DNA of 64,000 nt from an uncultured Desulfomicrobiaceae bacterium (GTDB lineage Bacteria > Desulfobacterota > Desulfovibrionia > Desulfovibrionales > Desulfomicrobiaceae): assembly GCA_937989665.1 (NCBI GenBank), contig CALKRN010000003.1:62001-126000 (forward strand), in the 5' to 3' direction. Below the pieces are notes generated by a model. That model had not been told where the DNA came from. It did no database searches and was given only the letters and a program-made list of their open reading frames with translations. Positions 1-9,814 of the stretch are shown piece after piece. Position 1 is the first letter of the stretch, and each line of letters begins with the position of its first letter. Made by a program: the position numbers and the translations under genes.

Positions 1-184
1 TGCGGTTAGTGACCCCTACCTGGTCATGGTCAAAGAGATGGAGCTCGCCGATTCCGGCGCGGGCGAGGGCCTCGGTGGCATACGAGCCCACGGCGCCGAG
101 ACCGACGACCGCCACCCGCGCCCTGCGCAGGCGATCCATGGCCTGTGGCCCGAGGAGCTGAAGGGTGCGGGCAAAGGGCATCAT
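1..184 (-). CDS. tcdA: ThiF/TcdA-family adenylating enzyme, N-terminal part only (tRNA t6A dehydratase-like)
   Basis: About 61 N-terminal codons are visible; the gene continues beyond the left edge. The translation contains a Rossmann nucleotide-binding start, VAVVGLGAVGSYATEALARA, followed by GELHLFDHDQVGVTNR, which is the pattern of the ThiF/MoeB/HesA superfamily and closest to TcdA (CsdL), the enzyme that cyclises t6A37 in tRNA. ATG codons lie at 184 and 181; a strong AAGGAGGA ribosome site seven bases upstream favours 184. It follows tatD on the same strand after 67 bases, so the two are probably co-transcribed. The family is clear; TcdA rather than MoeB/ThiF is inferred from the N-terminal sequence alone, because the catalytic half is not in the window. 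Confidence 0.75.
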   Translation of the reverse strand, partial: MMPFARTLQLLGPQAMDRLRRARVAVVGLGAVGSYATEALARAGIGELHLFDHDQVGVTNR

Positions 185-251
185 ACGCCGTCCTCCTTGG
201 AGGGGGCGACGGCGTGAAGCCACAGCGCTCGTCCATGGCGCAAGCTGGGCA

Positions 252-1088
252 TCATGGGCTGCCTCCGCTGGAGAGGGAGAAGAAGGCCAGTGCTGTGGCG
301 GTGGTGCGGCGAGCGAGGGCGATGGGGTCTTCGCCACGGATGCAGGCGAGCTCGGCCGCGATCCAGGGGAGTGTGGCCGGTTCATTGCGCTCATAAGGCA
401 CGCCAGCAGGGGCGATGGCTGGGCTATCGGTCTCCACCAGGAGGCGGTCGGCGCGGATGCGGGCGGCGGCAGTCCGCGTCTTGCGGTTCGCCGGCCAAGT
501 GACGGAGCCTGCCACAGAGAGGTGGAAGCCGAGCTTTTCAAATACCGGCACCATCTCATGGGAGCCACAATAGGCATGGAGCATCATCCGTTGGGGCCGC
601 ACCGCCATGGCGGAGACGAGTTCCACGAGACGGCCAAAGGCCTTGCGGCAATGGATGCTCACGGGCCGTTGGTAGCGGGCGGCCAGGTCCATCTGGGCAA
701 GGAAGACTTCTTCCTGCAGGGCATCGTCTCGGCCAGCTATCTGGCGGTCGAGGCCGATCTCGCCGATGGCCACCGGATAGCTCGCCACCAAGGCCTCGAG
801 GCGAGAAAGCCACCCAGGGCTGCGGCCAGCTACAAACCAGGGGTGGATGCCAAGACAAGGGACAACTTCTGGATGATCCTCGGCAAGGCGCAGGATGAGG
901 TCCCAATCCCCTTCGTCATCGCTATTGCACACCAACCGCACCACCCCAACAGCTTGGGCACGGGCAATGACCCCCGGGATGTCGGCGCGCAAGTGGCCAT
1001 CTTGGAGATGGCAATGGGCATCCACCAGGGGGGTCCCGAGAAGCGGGCTCTGGGGAGCAAGGTGTACGGAGCACATGGCGGGATGCAT
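252..1088 (-). CDS. tatD: TatD family metal-dependent hydrolase (DNase)
   Basis: A 278-residue TatD-family amidohydrolase, close to the usual 255-270. Metal-binding signatures are in order: VDAHCHLQ near the N-terminus (HxH), AIGEIGLDRQI with the conserved glutamate, SIHCRKAF, MLHAYCGS, and LLVETDSPAIAP near the C-terminus. The family acts as 3'-5' exonuclease or deoxyribonuclease on DNA and RNA, with repair or RNA turnover roles. The start is uncertain: the first ATG (1088) has only a distant AGGA upstream, and the fifth codon is also ATG (1076). The tcdA-like gene follows 67 bases downstream on the same strand. The 435 bases upstream hold a structured-RNA candidate rather than another gene. 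Confidence 0.9.
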   Translation of the reverse strand: MHPAMCSVHLAPQSPLLGTPLVDAHCHLQDGHLRADIPGVIARAQAVGVVRLVCNSDDEGDWDLILRLAEDHPEVVPCLGIHPWFVAGRSPGWLSRLEALVASYPVAIGEIGLDRQIAGRDDALQEEVFLAQMDLAARYQRPVSIHCRKAFGRLVELVSAMAVRPQRMMLHAYCGSHEMVPVFEKLGFHLSVAGSVTWPANRKTRTAAARIRADRLLVETDSPAIAPAGVPYERNEPATLPWIAAELACIRGEDPIALARRTTATALAFFSLSSGGSP

Positions 1089-1214
1089 GGCAAAAGGAGT
1101 CCTGGCTTAGGTAAGGGAAAGGGTAGATCGTGCCGCCTTAGGGAACAACGCCTAGCGGGAAGGGGTGGGGAATGGCAATCCTTCATCCGTTTTGCAAAAG
1201 ACAATGTGCCCCTG

Positions 1215-1384
1215 GAAGGGATCGTTCCCATACCTGGCGGCTCCTTGCCGCGCATAACCCTCTCCTCGGAGCAGTGGAACGACGCCGACAGCTCGGCCCG
1301 GGCATGTGTCTCCCCCACCATGCCTTCGGGCCAACGCCGTTCGATGCCCATCAGCCGCCGCGTTTTTCATGAAGACATCCCCCC
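1215..1384 (-). ncRNA. Candidate 6S-like structured RNA on the minus strand
   Basis: No protein gene is credible in 1089-1524. The stretch folds into four perfectly nested helices: 1215-1222 with 1377-1384, 1236-1242 with 1353-1359, 1277-1284 with 1335-1342, and 1295-1306 with 1319-1332 (two-base bulge at 1325-1326), closed by a 12-base loop. The first helix has two and the third has one position that is A-C on the plus strand but G-U on the minus strand, so a minus-strand transcript folds better. The middle bubble is lopsided (10 bases on one side, 34 on the other), and the long 3' side carries its own small CTCC/GGAG hairpin. Length (about 170-190 nt), the rod shape and the hairpin on the 3' side of the central bubble recall 6S RNA, the RNA polymerase regulator. 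No consensus was aligned, so the identity is a hypothesis. I found no clear promoter. Confidence 0.4.
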
Positions 1385-1524
1385 TTGGCATGAGGGCATG
1401 TGCATTGTCCTCCTTGGCGCTGCCAAGAGGTTTGTACAGCACCCATCATTTTTTTTCTTCTTGCAAAAAGAGGGAGAATCCCACTAGCTAGGGCACAAAA
1501 TATATTTTTTGGAGGAAGAATACC

Positions 1525-3639
1525 ATGAATATCTCGTTGCGTGGCCAGCTTATCACGGGTTTTGCCATCATGGTGTCCGTGGCCGTTTTCCTAGGAGGAA
1601 TGGGACTCTTCGGGATGCGCTCCATGAAGGCCGATGTGGAAGAGATCGGCGTTGTACGGCTGCCCAGTGTGGATTCGTTGCTCATCATCAGCGAGCAAGC
1701 CCAACGAGCCCGGGGCATCATGTTGTCCTTGGGCAATCCGAAGCTTACTTCACGGCAGCGGCAGGCCTTGATTGAGGAACTGGGCACGATCCGGAAAATC
1801 TATGGAGAAGCCTGGGCCATCTATGAACCATTGCCACAAACCGAGGAAGAAGCGGCCATTTGGAAGGAATTTGTCCCGGCGTGGAATGCATGGCAGGAGG
1901 AAAATAATAAAGCCTTGGCTATCGTCAAACGACTCATCGAGCTAGAAGGAGGGCATGAGGGCCTGCTCCGGGAGGCGGCTCAGATTCGAAACAACGCGAA
2001 GGAACTCAAAGGGCTCCTGCTTGCGCAAGTCCAGGAGTGGAAGAATGTCTTGTTGCGGGGAGGATCGAAGGAGCTTTACGATAAATACTGGAGCGCCTTC
2101 GAAACCAATGAAGCCAAGGCCCAAGCGGTAGCGGAAGAGCTTGCGCGTCAGACCCAAGCTGCAGGTTTAGGCGCAGAAGAAGCAGCGGCTCTCCTTCAAG
2201 AACAACGTCAGTTGGGCGAACGCTATCGTGCCGCCATTGCTACCTTTGTCCCTGGAGATCCTGCCTCGGCCTGGCGAGTGGATGCCAGTATTCGCGTCAT
2301 TGATCGGCCCATTATAGCGGCCATCGAGGCCCTGGCCCGCAAAATCGATGCGTTTTTAGGAGAAGCTGAGAAGCTCGAGCAAGACTTGGATGCCGTCGTC
2401 ATGGGGTCGGTGGCGCAGGCCCAAGCCAAGGCTGTAAAGCTCCTTGAACGCCTTGTCCAAATTAACCGCGACGTTGCCAAGGCTTCGCTCGCCAAAGCGC
2501 AAAAGGCCGTGGGGGCGTTTGTGTTCTGGACGGCAGTGCTGTTGGTTGTGGCCGTTGTAGTGGCAGGAAGCGTAGCGTGGTGGATCATCCGAGGTGTTAT
2601 GGCCACGGTGGGAGGAGAACCAGCGCATATTGCCGCGGTGGTGGATCAGGTGGCGCGGGGCGATCTCACCACGGAGTTTGACTGTGCCACGGGGAAATGC
2701 CGGGGGATTATGAATGCGACCAGCCAGATGGTGGCCATGCTGCGCGGGATGTTGCGAGAAATCGCCGAGGGCGCCCATCAGCTGGCGGATGCATCCGCTA
2801 TATTTGCAACCACGGCCCAGGATTTGAGCCACAATGCCCATCAAGCCCAATCGAGCATTTCGCATGTTCAGAAGCTTTCTGCGGACATGGAAGCCGGAAT
2901 GGAGCCGGTGGTAACGGCAAGCCATGAAGCGAGCCACAACATCGCTTCTGTGGCCGCGGCGGCAGAGGAGATGAGCGCTTCGGTGGCCGAGATTGCCCGC
3001 AATATGGACCAGGCCCGTGCCACCACCCAGACGGCAAGCCACAAGGCCGAGGCCATCCAGCGCGTTGTCGCCCAGCTGGGTCAGGCAGCGCAAGATATTG
3101 GAAAAATTACTGAAACGATTAGTGCGATCTCGGAGCAGACCAACCTCCTTGCCCTCAACGCCACCATTGAGGCGGCCCGCGCCGGCGAGGCTGGGAAAGG
3201 ATTTGCCGTGGTGGCCAGTGAGATTAAAGAGCTGGCCAGGCAGACCGGTGGCGCCACCGAGGATATTCGCGCAAAAATTGAAGGCATCCAAAAGGTAAGT
3301 GCCGAGGTGGTGGCCGAGCTCGCCACCATGACCAAAGCCGTGGCCGATGTCTCAGAAATGGTCGATGGTGTGAATACGGCCATGGAAGAACAGGCCGGGG
3401 TGACGGCAGAGATTGCGGGTAATGTGGCCAAGGCCGCCTCGGCCATGGATGATGTCGGCAAGCGCATTGATGCGGCCTCGAACCAGGTGCGAGAGGTGGC
3501 CGGCTCCATGGCACAAGCGCAGTCGGTCATCAGCCACATGGCTGAGGCCGTGGCCCTTGTCCAAGGGCGGGCGAGTCAGCTGGCGGCCCTTGCGGAAGAG
3601 CTCCAAAGCCACGTGCGGCGGTTCAAGCTCGAGGGGTAA
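1525..3639 (+). CDS. Methyl-accepting chemotaxis protein
   Basis: A 704-residue membrane chemoreceptor. A first membrane segment lies at about residues 8-28, then a large, mostly helical periplasmic domain of about 300 residues. A second membrane segment is at about 330-355 ([18 protein letters not shown]), followed by a short HAMP-like linker and a cytoplasmic coiled coil. The highly conserved hairpin tip reads [20 protein letters not shown], followed by [18 protein letters not shown], which contacts CheA and CheW. The C-terminus lacks an obvious NWETF-type CheR pentapeptide. The start is set by GGAGGAAGAATACC directly before the ATG. It is a single-gene unit, bounded downstream by a hairpin. 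The ligand cannot be told from sequence; the periplasmic part resembles the helical-bundle type rather than PAS/Cache. Confidence 0.96.
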   Translation: MNISLRGQLITGFAIMVSVAVFLGGMGLFGMRSMKADVEEIGVVRLPSVDSLLIISEQAQRARGIMLSLGNPKLTSRQRQALIEELGTIRKIYGEAWAIYEPLPQTEEEAAIWKEFVPAWNAWQEENNKALAIVKRLIELEGGHEGLLREAAQIRNNAKELKGLLLAQVQEWKNVLLRGGSKELYDKYWSAFETNEAKAQAVAEELARQTQAAGLGAEEAAALLQEQRQLGERYRAAIATFVPGDPASAWRVDASIRVIDRPIIAAIEALARKIDAFLGEAEKLEQDLDAVVMGSVAQAQAKAVKLLERLVQINRDVAKASLAKAQKAVGAFVFWTAVLLVVAVVVAGSVAWWIIRGVMATVGGEPAHIAAVVDQVARGDLTTEFDCATGKCRGIMNATSQMVAMLRGMLREIAEGAHQLADASAIFATTAQDLSHNAHQAQSSISHVQKLSADMEAGMEPVVTASHEASHNIASVAAAAEEMSASVAEIARNMDQARATTQTASHKAEAIQRVVAQLGQAAQDIGKITETISAISEQTNLLALNATIEAARAGEAGKGFAVVASEIKELARQTGGATEDIRAKIEGIQKVSAEVVAELATMTKAVADVSEMVDGVNTAMEEQAGVTAEIAGNVAKAASAMDDVGKRIDAASNQVREVAGSMAQAQSVISHMAEAVALVQGRASQLAALAEELQSHVRRFKLEG

Positions 3640-3670
3640 TGAGGGGCGTTGCCGTCTCCGGGAGCACTGA

Positions 3671-3694
3671 GGCAGGAAGGGCTGCCTTCCTGCC
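3671..3694. terminator. Hairpin after the chemoreceptor gene
   Basis: A perfect 10-bp stem (GGCAGGAAGG / CCTTCCTGCC) with a GCTG loop lies 32 bases after the stop codon, and is flanked by an outer TGAGGCA / TGCCTCA pair at 3668-3674 and 3705-3711. There is no T-run, so it may be a transcript-stabilising or Rho-assisted end rather than an intrinsic terminator. Confidence 0.45.
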
Positions 3695-4005
3695 GGCCCA
3701 TCTTTGCCTCAGGGCTCACGGTCAAAGCGTCGTGCACGTCAAGTTGGGCAACAAGATAAGCCGGCAATGGGGGGTGTTCGCGCTGTTGGTGCCGAAAAGG
3801 GCGTCGCCTGTGCGATAGCCCATTGGGCCCGCTGTCTGCTCGTTTGGGCTGGGCCCAGAAATTCCATCTTGCCTTCCAGCACTGCTGGCAGCGCTTCCTT
3901 CATCAAGTCGCCCGCTACGACATCCCATACCGAGGACATCATCCATTTTGCCCGTGGTCAGCGTTTGCCACCTTTTGGGTTCAAGAGGGCTCGATGCCAG
4001 GAGGC
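3695..4005. other. Intergenic stretch without a recognised gene
   Basis: This lies between the chemoreceptor and the PP-loop gene, which converge here. A 67-codon minus-strand frame at 3739-3942 begins MSSVWDVVAGDLMKEALPAV-like and looks protein-like for about 30 residues, but it has no ribosome site and its second half is low in conserved-looking sequence. It could be a small protein, a gene remnant or chance. I see no tRNA or riboswitch pattern. Confidence 0.4.
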
Positions 4006-5085
4006 TTACCATAAGGGCCCCTCGGGAGGGGACGCCGTGGCCGTCGTGGCTTCAGCCATCCATGCGGCCTTGGCGGTGCGGACATCCTCCCAGGAGGGTG
4101 GAGCATCAAAGCGACACGCGGGCAGGACATCCACCGTGGTTTGGTGGAAGGCAGTCTCCACTGTGATGCTTACGGCAGTTCCCCTGGCGCGTGCCTTGGG
4201 GGCAAAATGGGCCAAGGTGGCGGCGGCCTGCCGGAGGGCGTCCGCATCCCAGGGTTCGGCCCCGGGATGGGGGCGGATAAGCCCAAGGGGACCGGGCAGG
4301 TGGGTGAGGCGCAGCAGCAGGTCTTCGGGCTGGCGCAGGGCCTCCAAGCGGGCGTTGTCGTGGTTGTTGCGGGCGATAACGAGCCAACGGCGCCCGTGCC
4401 ACAGCTGGCGGCCGATATTGGCCAGGGAGAAATCCTCGGCCCGGGGCGGGAAGAGGTGCAGCAGCGGCCAATAGCGCCGGGCCGATTCTCGTTCGGTGAG
4501 GCGGCATCCTCCGCCTTGGGCCGGGATGCGTGTGATCCCGAGGGACTGAGCCAGGGCCAGTTGGGCCTTGCGCCCTCGGCCATGCATGGCGCCGAGGCGT
4601 TGCCGGTCCACAAGGCCAGAGGTCTCCATGGGCGTGGGCGGCAGGTGTTGGGCGCACAGCGGCCGCAAAAGAAGGTCGCGGACGCCGGCAGCGTTGCGGA
4701 TGGTATTGAGGGTGTCTTCTCGCTGGGACATGGGGCGCTGGCCAAGGACCTCCCCTGAGACGAGAAACTGGGCGCCAAAGCGGGGCAAAAGCTCCCGGGC
4801 CTGGCGCAGCATGAGGATTTTGCAATCCACGCAGGGGTTCAGGGCCTTGCCGATCCCATGGGGGGGGCGGCGGGCGAGCATGTCCACGAAGGCCTGGCCG
4901 ATAGCGAAGGCCTGCACCTCTACGCCGTAGTCGCGTTGCCAGGACTCCACGGCCTGGGGCTTGCCGAAAAATGGCGAAACGAAGTGGATGCCGAGCACCC
5001 GCAGCCCTTGGGCCATAATAAGCCGGGTGGCGAGGATGCTATCGAGGCCGCCGGAGAAGAGGGCAAGGGCGTGGTAATGTGGCAT
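4006..5085 (-). CDS. PP-loop ATPase of the ThiI type with C-terminal NFACT-like domain (putative tRNA thiolation)
   Basis: A 359-residue protein. The N-terminus carries the PP-loop of ATP pyrophosphatases (LFSGGLDSILATRL, residues 10-23), which adenylates tRNA uridines in ThiI, MnmA and TtuA. Conserved features downstream are NPCVDCKILML (a CxxC), VSGEVLGQRPMSQREDTL, and AQGGGCRLTE. The C-terminal third (from about residue 215) matches the layout of ThiI-AANH proteins ending in an NFACT-type RNA-binding domain, including DFSLANIGRQLWHGRRWLVIARN. The start at 5085 is chosen because GGGAGG sits just upstream; a longer frame to 5160 runs into the recA promoter region. It lacks the THUMP and rhodanese domains of classical ThiI. 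The tRNA position and sulfur donor are unknown. It is divergent from recA. Confidence 0.8.
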   Translation of the reverse strand: MPHYHALALFSGGLDSILATRLIMAQGLRVLGIHFVSPFFGKPQAVESWQRDYGVEVQAFAIGQAFVDMLARRPPHGIGKALNPCVDCKILMLRQARELLPRFGAQFLVSGEVLGQRPMSQREDTLNTIRNAAGVRDLLLRPLCAQHLPPTPMETSGLVDRQRLGAMHGRGRKAQLALAQSLGITRIPAQGGGCRLTERESARRYWPLLHLFPPRAEDFSLANIGRQLWHGRRWLVIARNNHDNARLEALRQPEDLLLRLTHLPGPLGLIRPHPGAEPWDADALRQAAATLAHFAPKARARGTAVSITVETAFHQTTVDVLPACRFDAPPSWEDVRTAKAAWMAEATTATASPPEGPLW

Positions 5086-5219
5086 ACGCCTCCCGCTAGC
5101 CAAGAAGGGAAAAGCTTGGCAAGGAGAATGCCGACGTTTGGTGTCGGCATAAAAAAGCAAAATTTCTCGTTAGTTAGCCCCAAGAGGTTGATTTGCCCTT
5201 TATACGTCCTTGGGGTATC

Positions 5220-5239
5220 AAACGAAATTCCTTTGGTTT
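5220..5239. promoter_or_regulatory. Dyad upstream of recA, candidate SOS operator
   Basis: A 20-bp imperfect palindrome with half-sites AAACnAAA and TTTnGTTT lies 34 bases before the recA start, in the divergent 188-base gap. A wider inverted repeat, CCCCAAG (5178-5184) and CTTGGGG (5209-5215), lies just upstream. Position suits a LexA operator, but the motif is not one of the well-known LexA boxes, so the regulator is a guess. Confidence 0.35.
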
Positions 5240-5273
5240 ATCTGAGTCTTCATCCCGTGCAGCGGAGGAACCC

Positions 5274-6338
5274 ATGGCCCGAACCATCCCCCCCAAACAA
5301 CCGGAAGACGCCCGGCGCGAGGCCTTGGCCACGGCGCTGGCAACCATCGAGCGCCGCTATGGCCAAGGGTCGGTTATGCGGCTCTCTGACGATACCCATC
5401 AGCCCATTGCTGTTATCCCCACTGGCTCCATTGCCCTCGATTTGGCCTTGGGCGTGGGAGGAATCCCCAAAGGTCGGGTCACAGAGATCTATGGCCCGGA
5501 GTCCTCGGGGAAGACGACATTGGCCTTGCATGTCATTGCCCAGGCCCAGCGGCAAGGAGGGATCGCTGCCTTTATCGATGCTGAGCATGCCCTGGACGTC
5601 AATTATGCTCGGCGCCTGGGGGTGCGCACGGATGACTTGCTCATTTCTCAGCCAGATTATGGCGAGCAGGCGCTGGAGATTGCCGATATGCTCGTGCGCT
5701 CGGGGGCAGTGGATGTGGTGGTAGTGGATTCCGTTGCCGCCCTCATTCCCCAAGCGGAGCTTGAGGGGACCATGGGCGAGGCCCAAGTGGGCGGCCAAGC
5801 CCGACTCATGTCCCATGCCATGCGCAAGCTCACAGGGACGATCCACAAGTCGCGCACGGCCCTTATCTTTATCAACCAACTGCGCATGAAGATCGGGGTG
5901 ACGGGCTATGGCAGCCCCGAGACCACGACGGGCGGCAATGCCCTCAAGTTTTATGCCTCGGTGCGCCTTGATGTACGCCGCATCCAGACCCTCAAAGACA
6001 AAGAGGAGTCCTACGGCAATCGAGTGCGGGTGAAGGTGGCCAAGAATAAGGTAGCTCCACCGTTCCGGGAAGCGGAATTCGATATCCTCTATGGCACGGG
6101 CATTTCCCACGAGGGCGAGCTCATCGACCTGGGTGTGGAGCATGGGGTGATCGACAAGAGCGGTGCCTGGTATGCCTTCGGTTCTGAGCGCCTTGGCCAG
6201 GGCAAAGAGAACGTTCGGGCATTGCTCCAGGAAAATGACGACCTGCGTGCGCAAATCCATCACACCCTCCTGGAGCGCCTGGGTTTGTCGGTGCCAGAGG
6301 CAACCCCCGTGGCCGAAGTAGAGGATATGTCGAGGTAA
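5274..6338 (+). CDS. recA: RecA recombinase
   Basis: RecA, 354 residues, the normal size. It forms ATP-dependent filaments on single-stranded DNA for strand exchange and triggers LexA self-cleavage. Visible motifs: Walker [10 protein letters not shown] at residues 74-82, [11 protein letters not shown], the Walker B region [20 protein letters not shown], loop L2 region [20 protein letters not shown], and [17 protein letters not shown]. The start ATG at 5274 is preceded by GCGGAGGAACCC; upstream in-frame codons belong to the leader. alaS begins six bases after the stop, so the two share a transcript, as in many bacteria. No RecX gene follows. Regulation by SOS is likely, and a candidate operator is listed separately. 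Confidence 0.98.
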   Translation: MARTIPPKQPEDARREALATALATIERRYGQGSVMRLSDDTHQPIAVIPTGSIALDLALGVGGIPKGRVTEIYGPESSGKTTLALHVIAQAQRQGGIAAFIDAEHALDVNYARRLGVRTDDLLISQPDYGEQALEIADMLVRSGAVDVVVVDSVAALIPQAELEGTMGEAQVGGQARLMSHAMRKLTGTIHKSRTALIFINQLRMKIGVTGYGSPETTTGGNALKFYASVRLDVRRIQTLKDKEESYGNRVRVKVAKNKVAPPFREAEFDILYGTGISHEGELIDLGVEHGVIDKSGAWYAFGSERLGQGKENVRALLQENDDLRAQIHHTLLERLGLSVPEATPVAEVEDMSR

Positions 6339-6344
6339 TTTGGA

Positions 6345-8978
6345 ATGAGAGCCAACGAGATTCGAAATCAATTTTTGGCCTTTTTTGCCCGGCACGGCCA
6401 TAGCGTTGTGCCAAGTTCGTCGCTCATCCCTCAGGATGACCCGAGCCTGCTCTTTACCAATGCCGGTATGGTGCAGTTCAAGAAGGTCTTTTTGGGCCTG
6501 GAGCAGCGGCCGTTCACGCGGGCAGCCACGGCCCAAAAGTGTCTGCGCGTGGGTGGCAAGCATAATGACCTGGAGAACGTGGGCCGAACTGCGCGCCACC
6601 ATACGTTTTTTGAGATGCTCGGCAATTTTAGCTTTGGCGATTACTTCAAGCGTGAGGCCATCCGTTTGGCCTGGACCTTTGTCACCGAGGAGCTCGGCCT
6701 TGACCGGGAACGGCTCTATGTAACGGTCTATCGGGAAGACGACGAGGCGGCTTCTCTTTGGCAAGAAGTGGCTGGTGTCCCGGCAGAGCGTATCTATCGC
6801 CTTGGCGAAAAGGATAATTTTTGGGCCATGGGTGATACCGGGCCGTGTGGACCGTGCTCGGAGATCCATGTGGACCAAGGCGCAGACATGGCCTGTGGCC
6901 CAAACTGTGGTATTGGCCGCTGTGATTGCGACCGCTTTCTGGAAATCTGGAACTTGGTGTTCATGCAGTACGAGCGAGCGGCCGATGGGACCCTCACCCC
7001 GCTGCCGCGGCCAAGTATCGACACCGGCATGGGGCTGGAGCGCATTGCCGCCGTCTGTCAAGGCAAGCGCTCCAACTTTGATACCGACCTCTTCCAGGGG
7101 CTCATTGGGACCATGGCGGCTCGCGCAGGCGTGGCGTACGGCGCGGCCGAGGATACAGACACGGCCCTGCGCGTCATTGCGGATCACAGCCGGGCCATCG
7201 CTTTTCTGCTGGCGGACGGGATGCTGCCCTCCAATGAGGGTCGCGGCTATGTACTGCGTCGCCTTATTCGCCGCGCCTTTCGTTTTGGCCGGATCCTTGG
7301 CTTTGCAGAGCCGTTTCTCCACACCACCTGTGCCCAGGTAGTGGAGGAGATGGGGGAGGTGTATCCGGAGCTCGTGGCGGCGCGGGATTTTCTTGTGCGC
7401 ACCGTGCTCCAGGAGGAAGAGCGCTTTGGCCAGACCTTGGATCGCGGTCTGGCCATGCTCGAAGACGCCGTGGCTGCGCTGCCCGCAGGCGGGGTCCTGT
7501 CTGGCGAGGTCGTGTTTAAGCTCTACGATACCTATGGATTTCCGTTGGATATCGTCAACGATGTGGCCGGAAGGGCGGGCTTTCGGGTGGACGAGGCCGG
7601 GTTTCAGGAGCGTATGGCGGCCCAAAAACGCCAATCCAAAGAGGCGTGGGCCGGTTCGGGGGATAAGGGGCTGGCGCAACGTTTTGCTGCCCTCACGGCC
7701 GCGGGACTGGAGTCGGTCTTTGTTGGCTATACGGCGCTTACGGCCCGCAGCCGCATCGTCGCCTTGCTTGATGCCGATGGCGCCCCATGCGAGCGCCTTG
7801 GCGAAGGCTCTTCGGGCTTTCTGGTGGCGGCCCAAACACCGTTTTACGGGGAGTCTGGTGGCCAGATCGGCGACACGGGCCGTGCCGAGACCGTGACCGG
7901 GATGGTGCGGGTGACGGATGCGCAAAAGCCGATCCCTGAGTTGACGGTACATAAGGTGGAGGTCGTGCGTGGCGAGGTCCTCGCCGACCAAGAGATTGTC
8001 CTGACGGTGGAGGAAGGCGTGCGCTTGGCCACAGCTCGCAACCATACGGCGACCCATCTCCTTCATGCCGCGCTGCGGCGGGTCCTCGGCGAGCATGTGG
8101 CCCAGGCCGGCTCGTTGGTCACCCCTGAGCGGCTGCGTTTTGACTTCAAGCATGGCGCGCCATTGACGCCTGAGGAGATAGCGCGGGTTGAGGACGAGGT
8201 GAACCGAGTTATCCTGGCGGATCAGCCGGTATGCGCCTCGACCATGAGCCATGAAGAAGCCCTGGGCCGGGGGGCTGTGGCCTTGTTTGGCGAAAAGTAC
8301 GGCGCAACGGTGCGGGTCGTGGAAGTGCCGGGAGAGTCCATGGAGTTGTGCGGTGGCACGCACTTGGAGCGCACTGGCCAGGCCGGGTGTTTTTGTCTTG
8401 TCGCCGAGTCTGGGGTGGCGGCAGGGGTGCGGCGCATCGAGGCCCTCACGGGCTGGGGGGCGTTGCGGCACCTGCAGGGGTATCGCGCCGAGGTACAGGC
8501 CGTGGCAGGACTGCTCAAGGCAGCACCGGGGGAGCTTGTGCGCAAGGTCTCGGCCTTGCGGGACGAGGCCCGGACCTTGGAGAAAGAGGTCATCCGCTTG
8601 CGGGCGGCGGCCGCCAAACAGAGTTGTGCAGACCTTTCTCCGGAGCTTGTGGCCGGAGTCGCTGTTGTTGCCCGTCAGGTTCAGGCGGCAGACATGGACG
8701 CCTTGCGCCAGCTCATGGATGACCTGCGCTCTCGGGTCCCCAGTGGGGTGTTGGCCTTGGCTGCAGACTTTGGCGGCAAGGCCGGATTGGTGGTCGCGGT
8801 TTCCAAGGATTTGCAGGGCCGCCTAACGGCCCCGGCCTTGGTGAAGGCCATTGCCCCGGCTTTGGGAGGAGGCGGTGGTGGTCGGCCAGACCTTGCCCAG
8901 GCTGGCGGAACTCGGCCCGAAGGCATCCCCGAGGCCCTCGCCCAGCTGCGCCAGATCCTTGCAGGAGAAGGTGTATGA
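6345..8978 (+). CDS. alaS: Alanyl-tRNA synthetase
   Basis: Class II alanyl-tRNA synthetase, 877 residues, full length. It charges tRNA-Ala and edits mischarged serine and glycine. The catalytic domain opens with the conserved [19 protein letters not shown] and has [18 protein letters not shown] and [15 protein letters not shown]. The editing domain has the zinc-binding HTATH (His567, His571) and CGGTH (Cys669, His673). The C-Ala/DHHA1 end carries the glycine-rich [15 protein letters not shown]. It sits six bases after recA and its TGA overlaps the ATG of nfnA (ATGA), so it is part of a recA-alaS-nfnAB-ricT-metG transcription unit. Confidence 0.98.
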   Translation: MRANEIRNQFLAFFARHGHSVVPSSSLIPQDDPSLLFTNAGMVQFKKVFLGLEQRPFTRAATAQKCLRVGGKHNDLENVGRTARHHTFFEMLGNFSFGDYFKREAIRLAWTFVTEELGLDRERLYVTVYREDDEAASLWQEVAGVPAERIYRLGEKDNFWAMGDTGPCGPCSEIHVDQGADMACGPNCGIGRCDCDRFLEIWNLVFMQYERAADGTLTPLPRPSIDTGMGLERIAAVCQGKRSNFDTDLFQGLIGTMAARAGVAYGAAEDTDTALRVIADHSRAIAFLLADGMLPSNEGRGYVLRRLIRRAFRFGRILGFAEPFLHTTCAQVVEEMGEVYPELVAARDFLVRTVLQEEERFGQTLDRGLAMLEDAVAALPAGGVLSGEVVFKLYDTYGFPLDIVNDVAGRAGFRVDEAGFQERMAAQKRQSKEAWAGSGDKGLAQRFAALTAAGLESVFVGYTALTARSRIVALLDADGAPCERLGEGSSGFLVAAQTPFYGESGGQIGDTGRAETVTGMVRVTDAQKPIPELTVHKVEVVRGEVLADQEIVLTVEEGVRLATARNHTATHLLHAALRRVLGEHVAQAGSLVTPERLRFDFKHGAPLTPEEIARVEDEVNRVILADQPVCASTMSHEEALGRGAVALFGEKYGATVRVVEVPGESMELCGGTHLERTGQAGCFCLVAESGVAAGVRRIEALTGWGALRHLQGYRAEVQAVAGLLKAAPGELVRKVSALRDEARTLEKEVIRLRAAAAKQSCADLSPELVAGVAVVARQVQAADMDALRQLMDDLRSRVPSGVLALAADFGGKAGLVVAVSKDLQGRLTAPALVKAIAPALGGGGGGRPDLAQAGGTRPEGIPEALAQLRQILAGEGV

Positions 8979-9814
8979 CCCTTATCCTTCGTCGTCGGGA
9001 GATCATTGCGGGCCAGACCATTGAGCTGGTTCTCCATGCCCCGGCCATTGCAGCCAAGGCGCGGCCAGGACATTTCGTTATCCTTCGGGTGCACCCGGAA
9101 GGTGAGCGCATTCCGCTCACCATTGCGGATGCTGACGCCCAGGCCGGGACAATTACCCTTGTTTTTCTCGTGGTAGGCACCACCACGGCGCTGCTCGCCC
9201 GTCTTCAGGAGCAAGAGGCGATCCTCGATGTCTGTGGTCCTCTCGGCCAGCCCACTCCCATCCGGCCGGTGGGCGAGGTGGTGTGTGTCGGCGGCGGGAC
9301 AGGGATTGCCGCCATGCACCACATCGCCAAAGGCCATGCCCAGGTGGGCAATAGAGTCACTGCGATCATTGGGGCGCGCACGGCCTCATTGCTCCTGTTT
9401 GAAGAAGAGCTCAGTCGCTTCTGCGAGAAGGTCATTGTCGCCACTGACGATGGTTCCCGGGGGGTGCGGGGGTTGGTGACCGATGCCCTGCGGGGGCATC
9501 TTGCGGCCCATCCTGGGGTGGCCGAAGTGATCGCTGTGGGGCCGGTGCCCATGATGCGCGCCGTGGCGGAGCTTACCCGGCCGCTCGGCATCTCTACGGT
9601 GGCGAGCCTCAACGCCATCATGGTGGATGGGATGGGGATGTGTGGGGCGTGTCGGGTCCGGGTGGGCGGAGTCATCCGTTTTGCCTGTGTGGATGGCCCG
9701 GATTTTGACGCCCATGCGGTGGACTTTGACGAGCTGGCGGCGCGGCTTAGGGCCTTTGTTTCCCAGGAGCGCCAAAGTTATGGATGCCGGTGTGCCTGCC
9801 ATGAGCGCGCGTAA
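8975..9814 (+). CDS. nfnA: NfnA-type ferredoxin:NADP+ oxidoreductase / sulfide dehydrogenase alpha subunit
   Basis: A 279-residue FAD/NAD-binding protein with a C-terminal [2Fe-2S] site. An N-terminal flavin-binding barrel contains the [21 protein letters not shown] pattern. The NAD-binding Rossmann part begins [19 protein letters not shown]. Near the C-terminus [20 protein letters not shown] supplies the cluster cysteines. In the family this small subunit pairs with a GltD-like large subunit for electron bifurcation between NADH, NADPH and ferredoxin (NfnAB), or acts as sulfide dehydrogenase/SudB. Its start overlaps the alaS stop (ATGA), and the large-subunit gene starts inside its last 14 bases, so the pair is translationally coupled. 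Whether it is NfnA or SudB cannot be settled from sequence. Confidence 0.9.
   Translation: MTLILRRREIIAGQTIELVLHAPAIAAKARPGHFVILRVHPEGERIPLTIADADAQAGTITLVFLVVGTTTALLARLQEQEAILDVCGPLGQPTPIRPVGEVVCVGGGTGIAAMHHIAKGHAQVGNRVTAIIGARTASLLLFEEELSRFCEKVIVATDDGSRGVRGLVTDALRGHLAAHPGVAEVIAVGPVPMMRAVAELTRPLGISTVASLNAIMVDGMGMCGACRVRVGGVIRFACVDGPDFDAHAVDFDELAARLRAFVSQERQSYGCRCACHERA

Noticed and set aside
1152-1442. Minus-strand 96-codon frame in the tatD-chemoreceptor gap
   Set aside because: Composition is not protein-like and it covers the nested RNA helices; the RNA explanation is better.
5250-8471. Minus-strand open frame of more than 1000 codons across recA and alaS
   Set aside because: It is wholly antisense to two certain genes, has histidine/arginine-rich translation without family features, and arises from GC-rich third-position bias.
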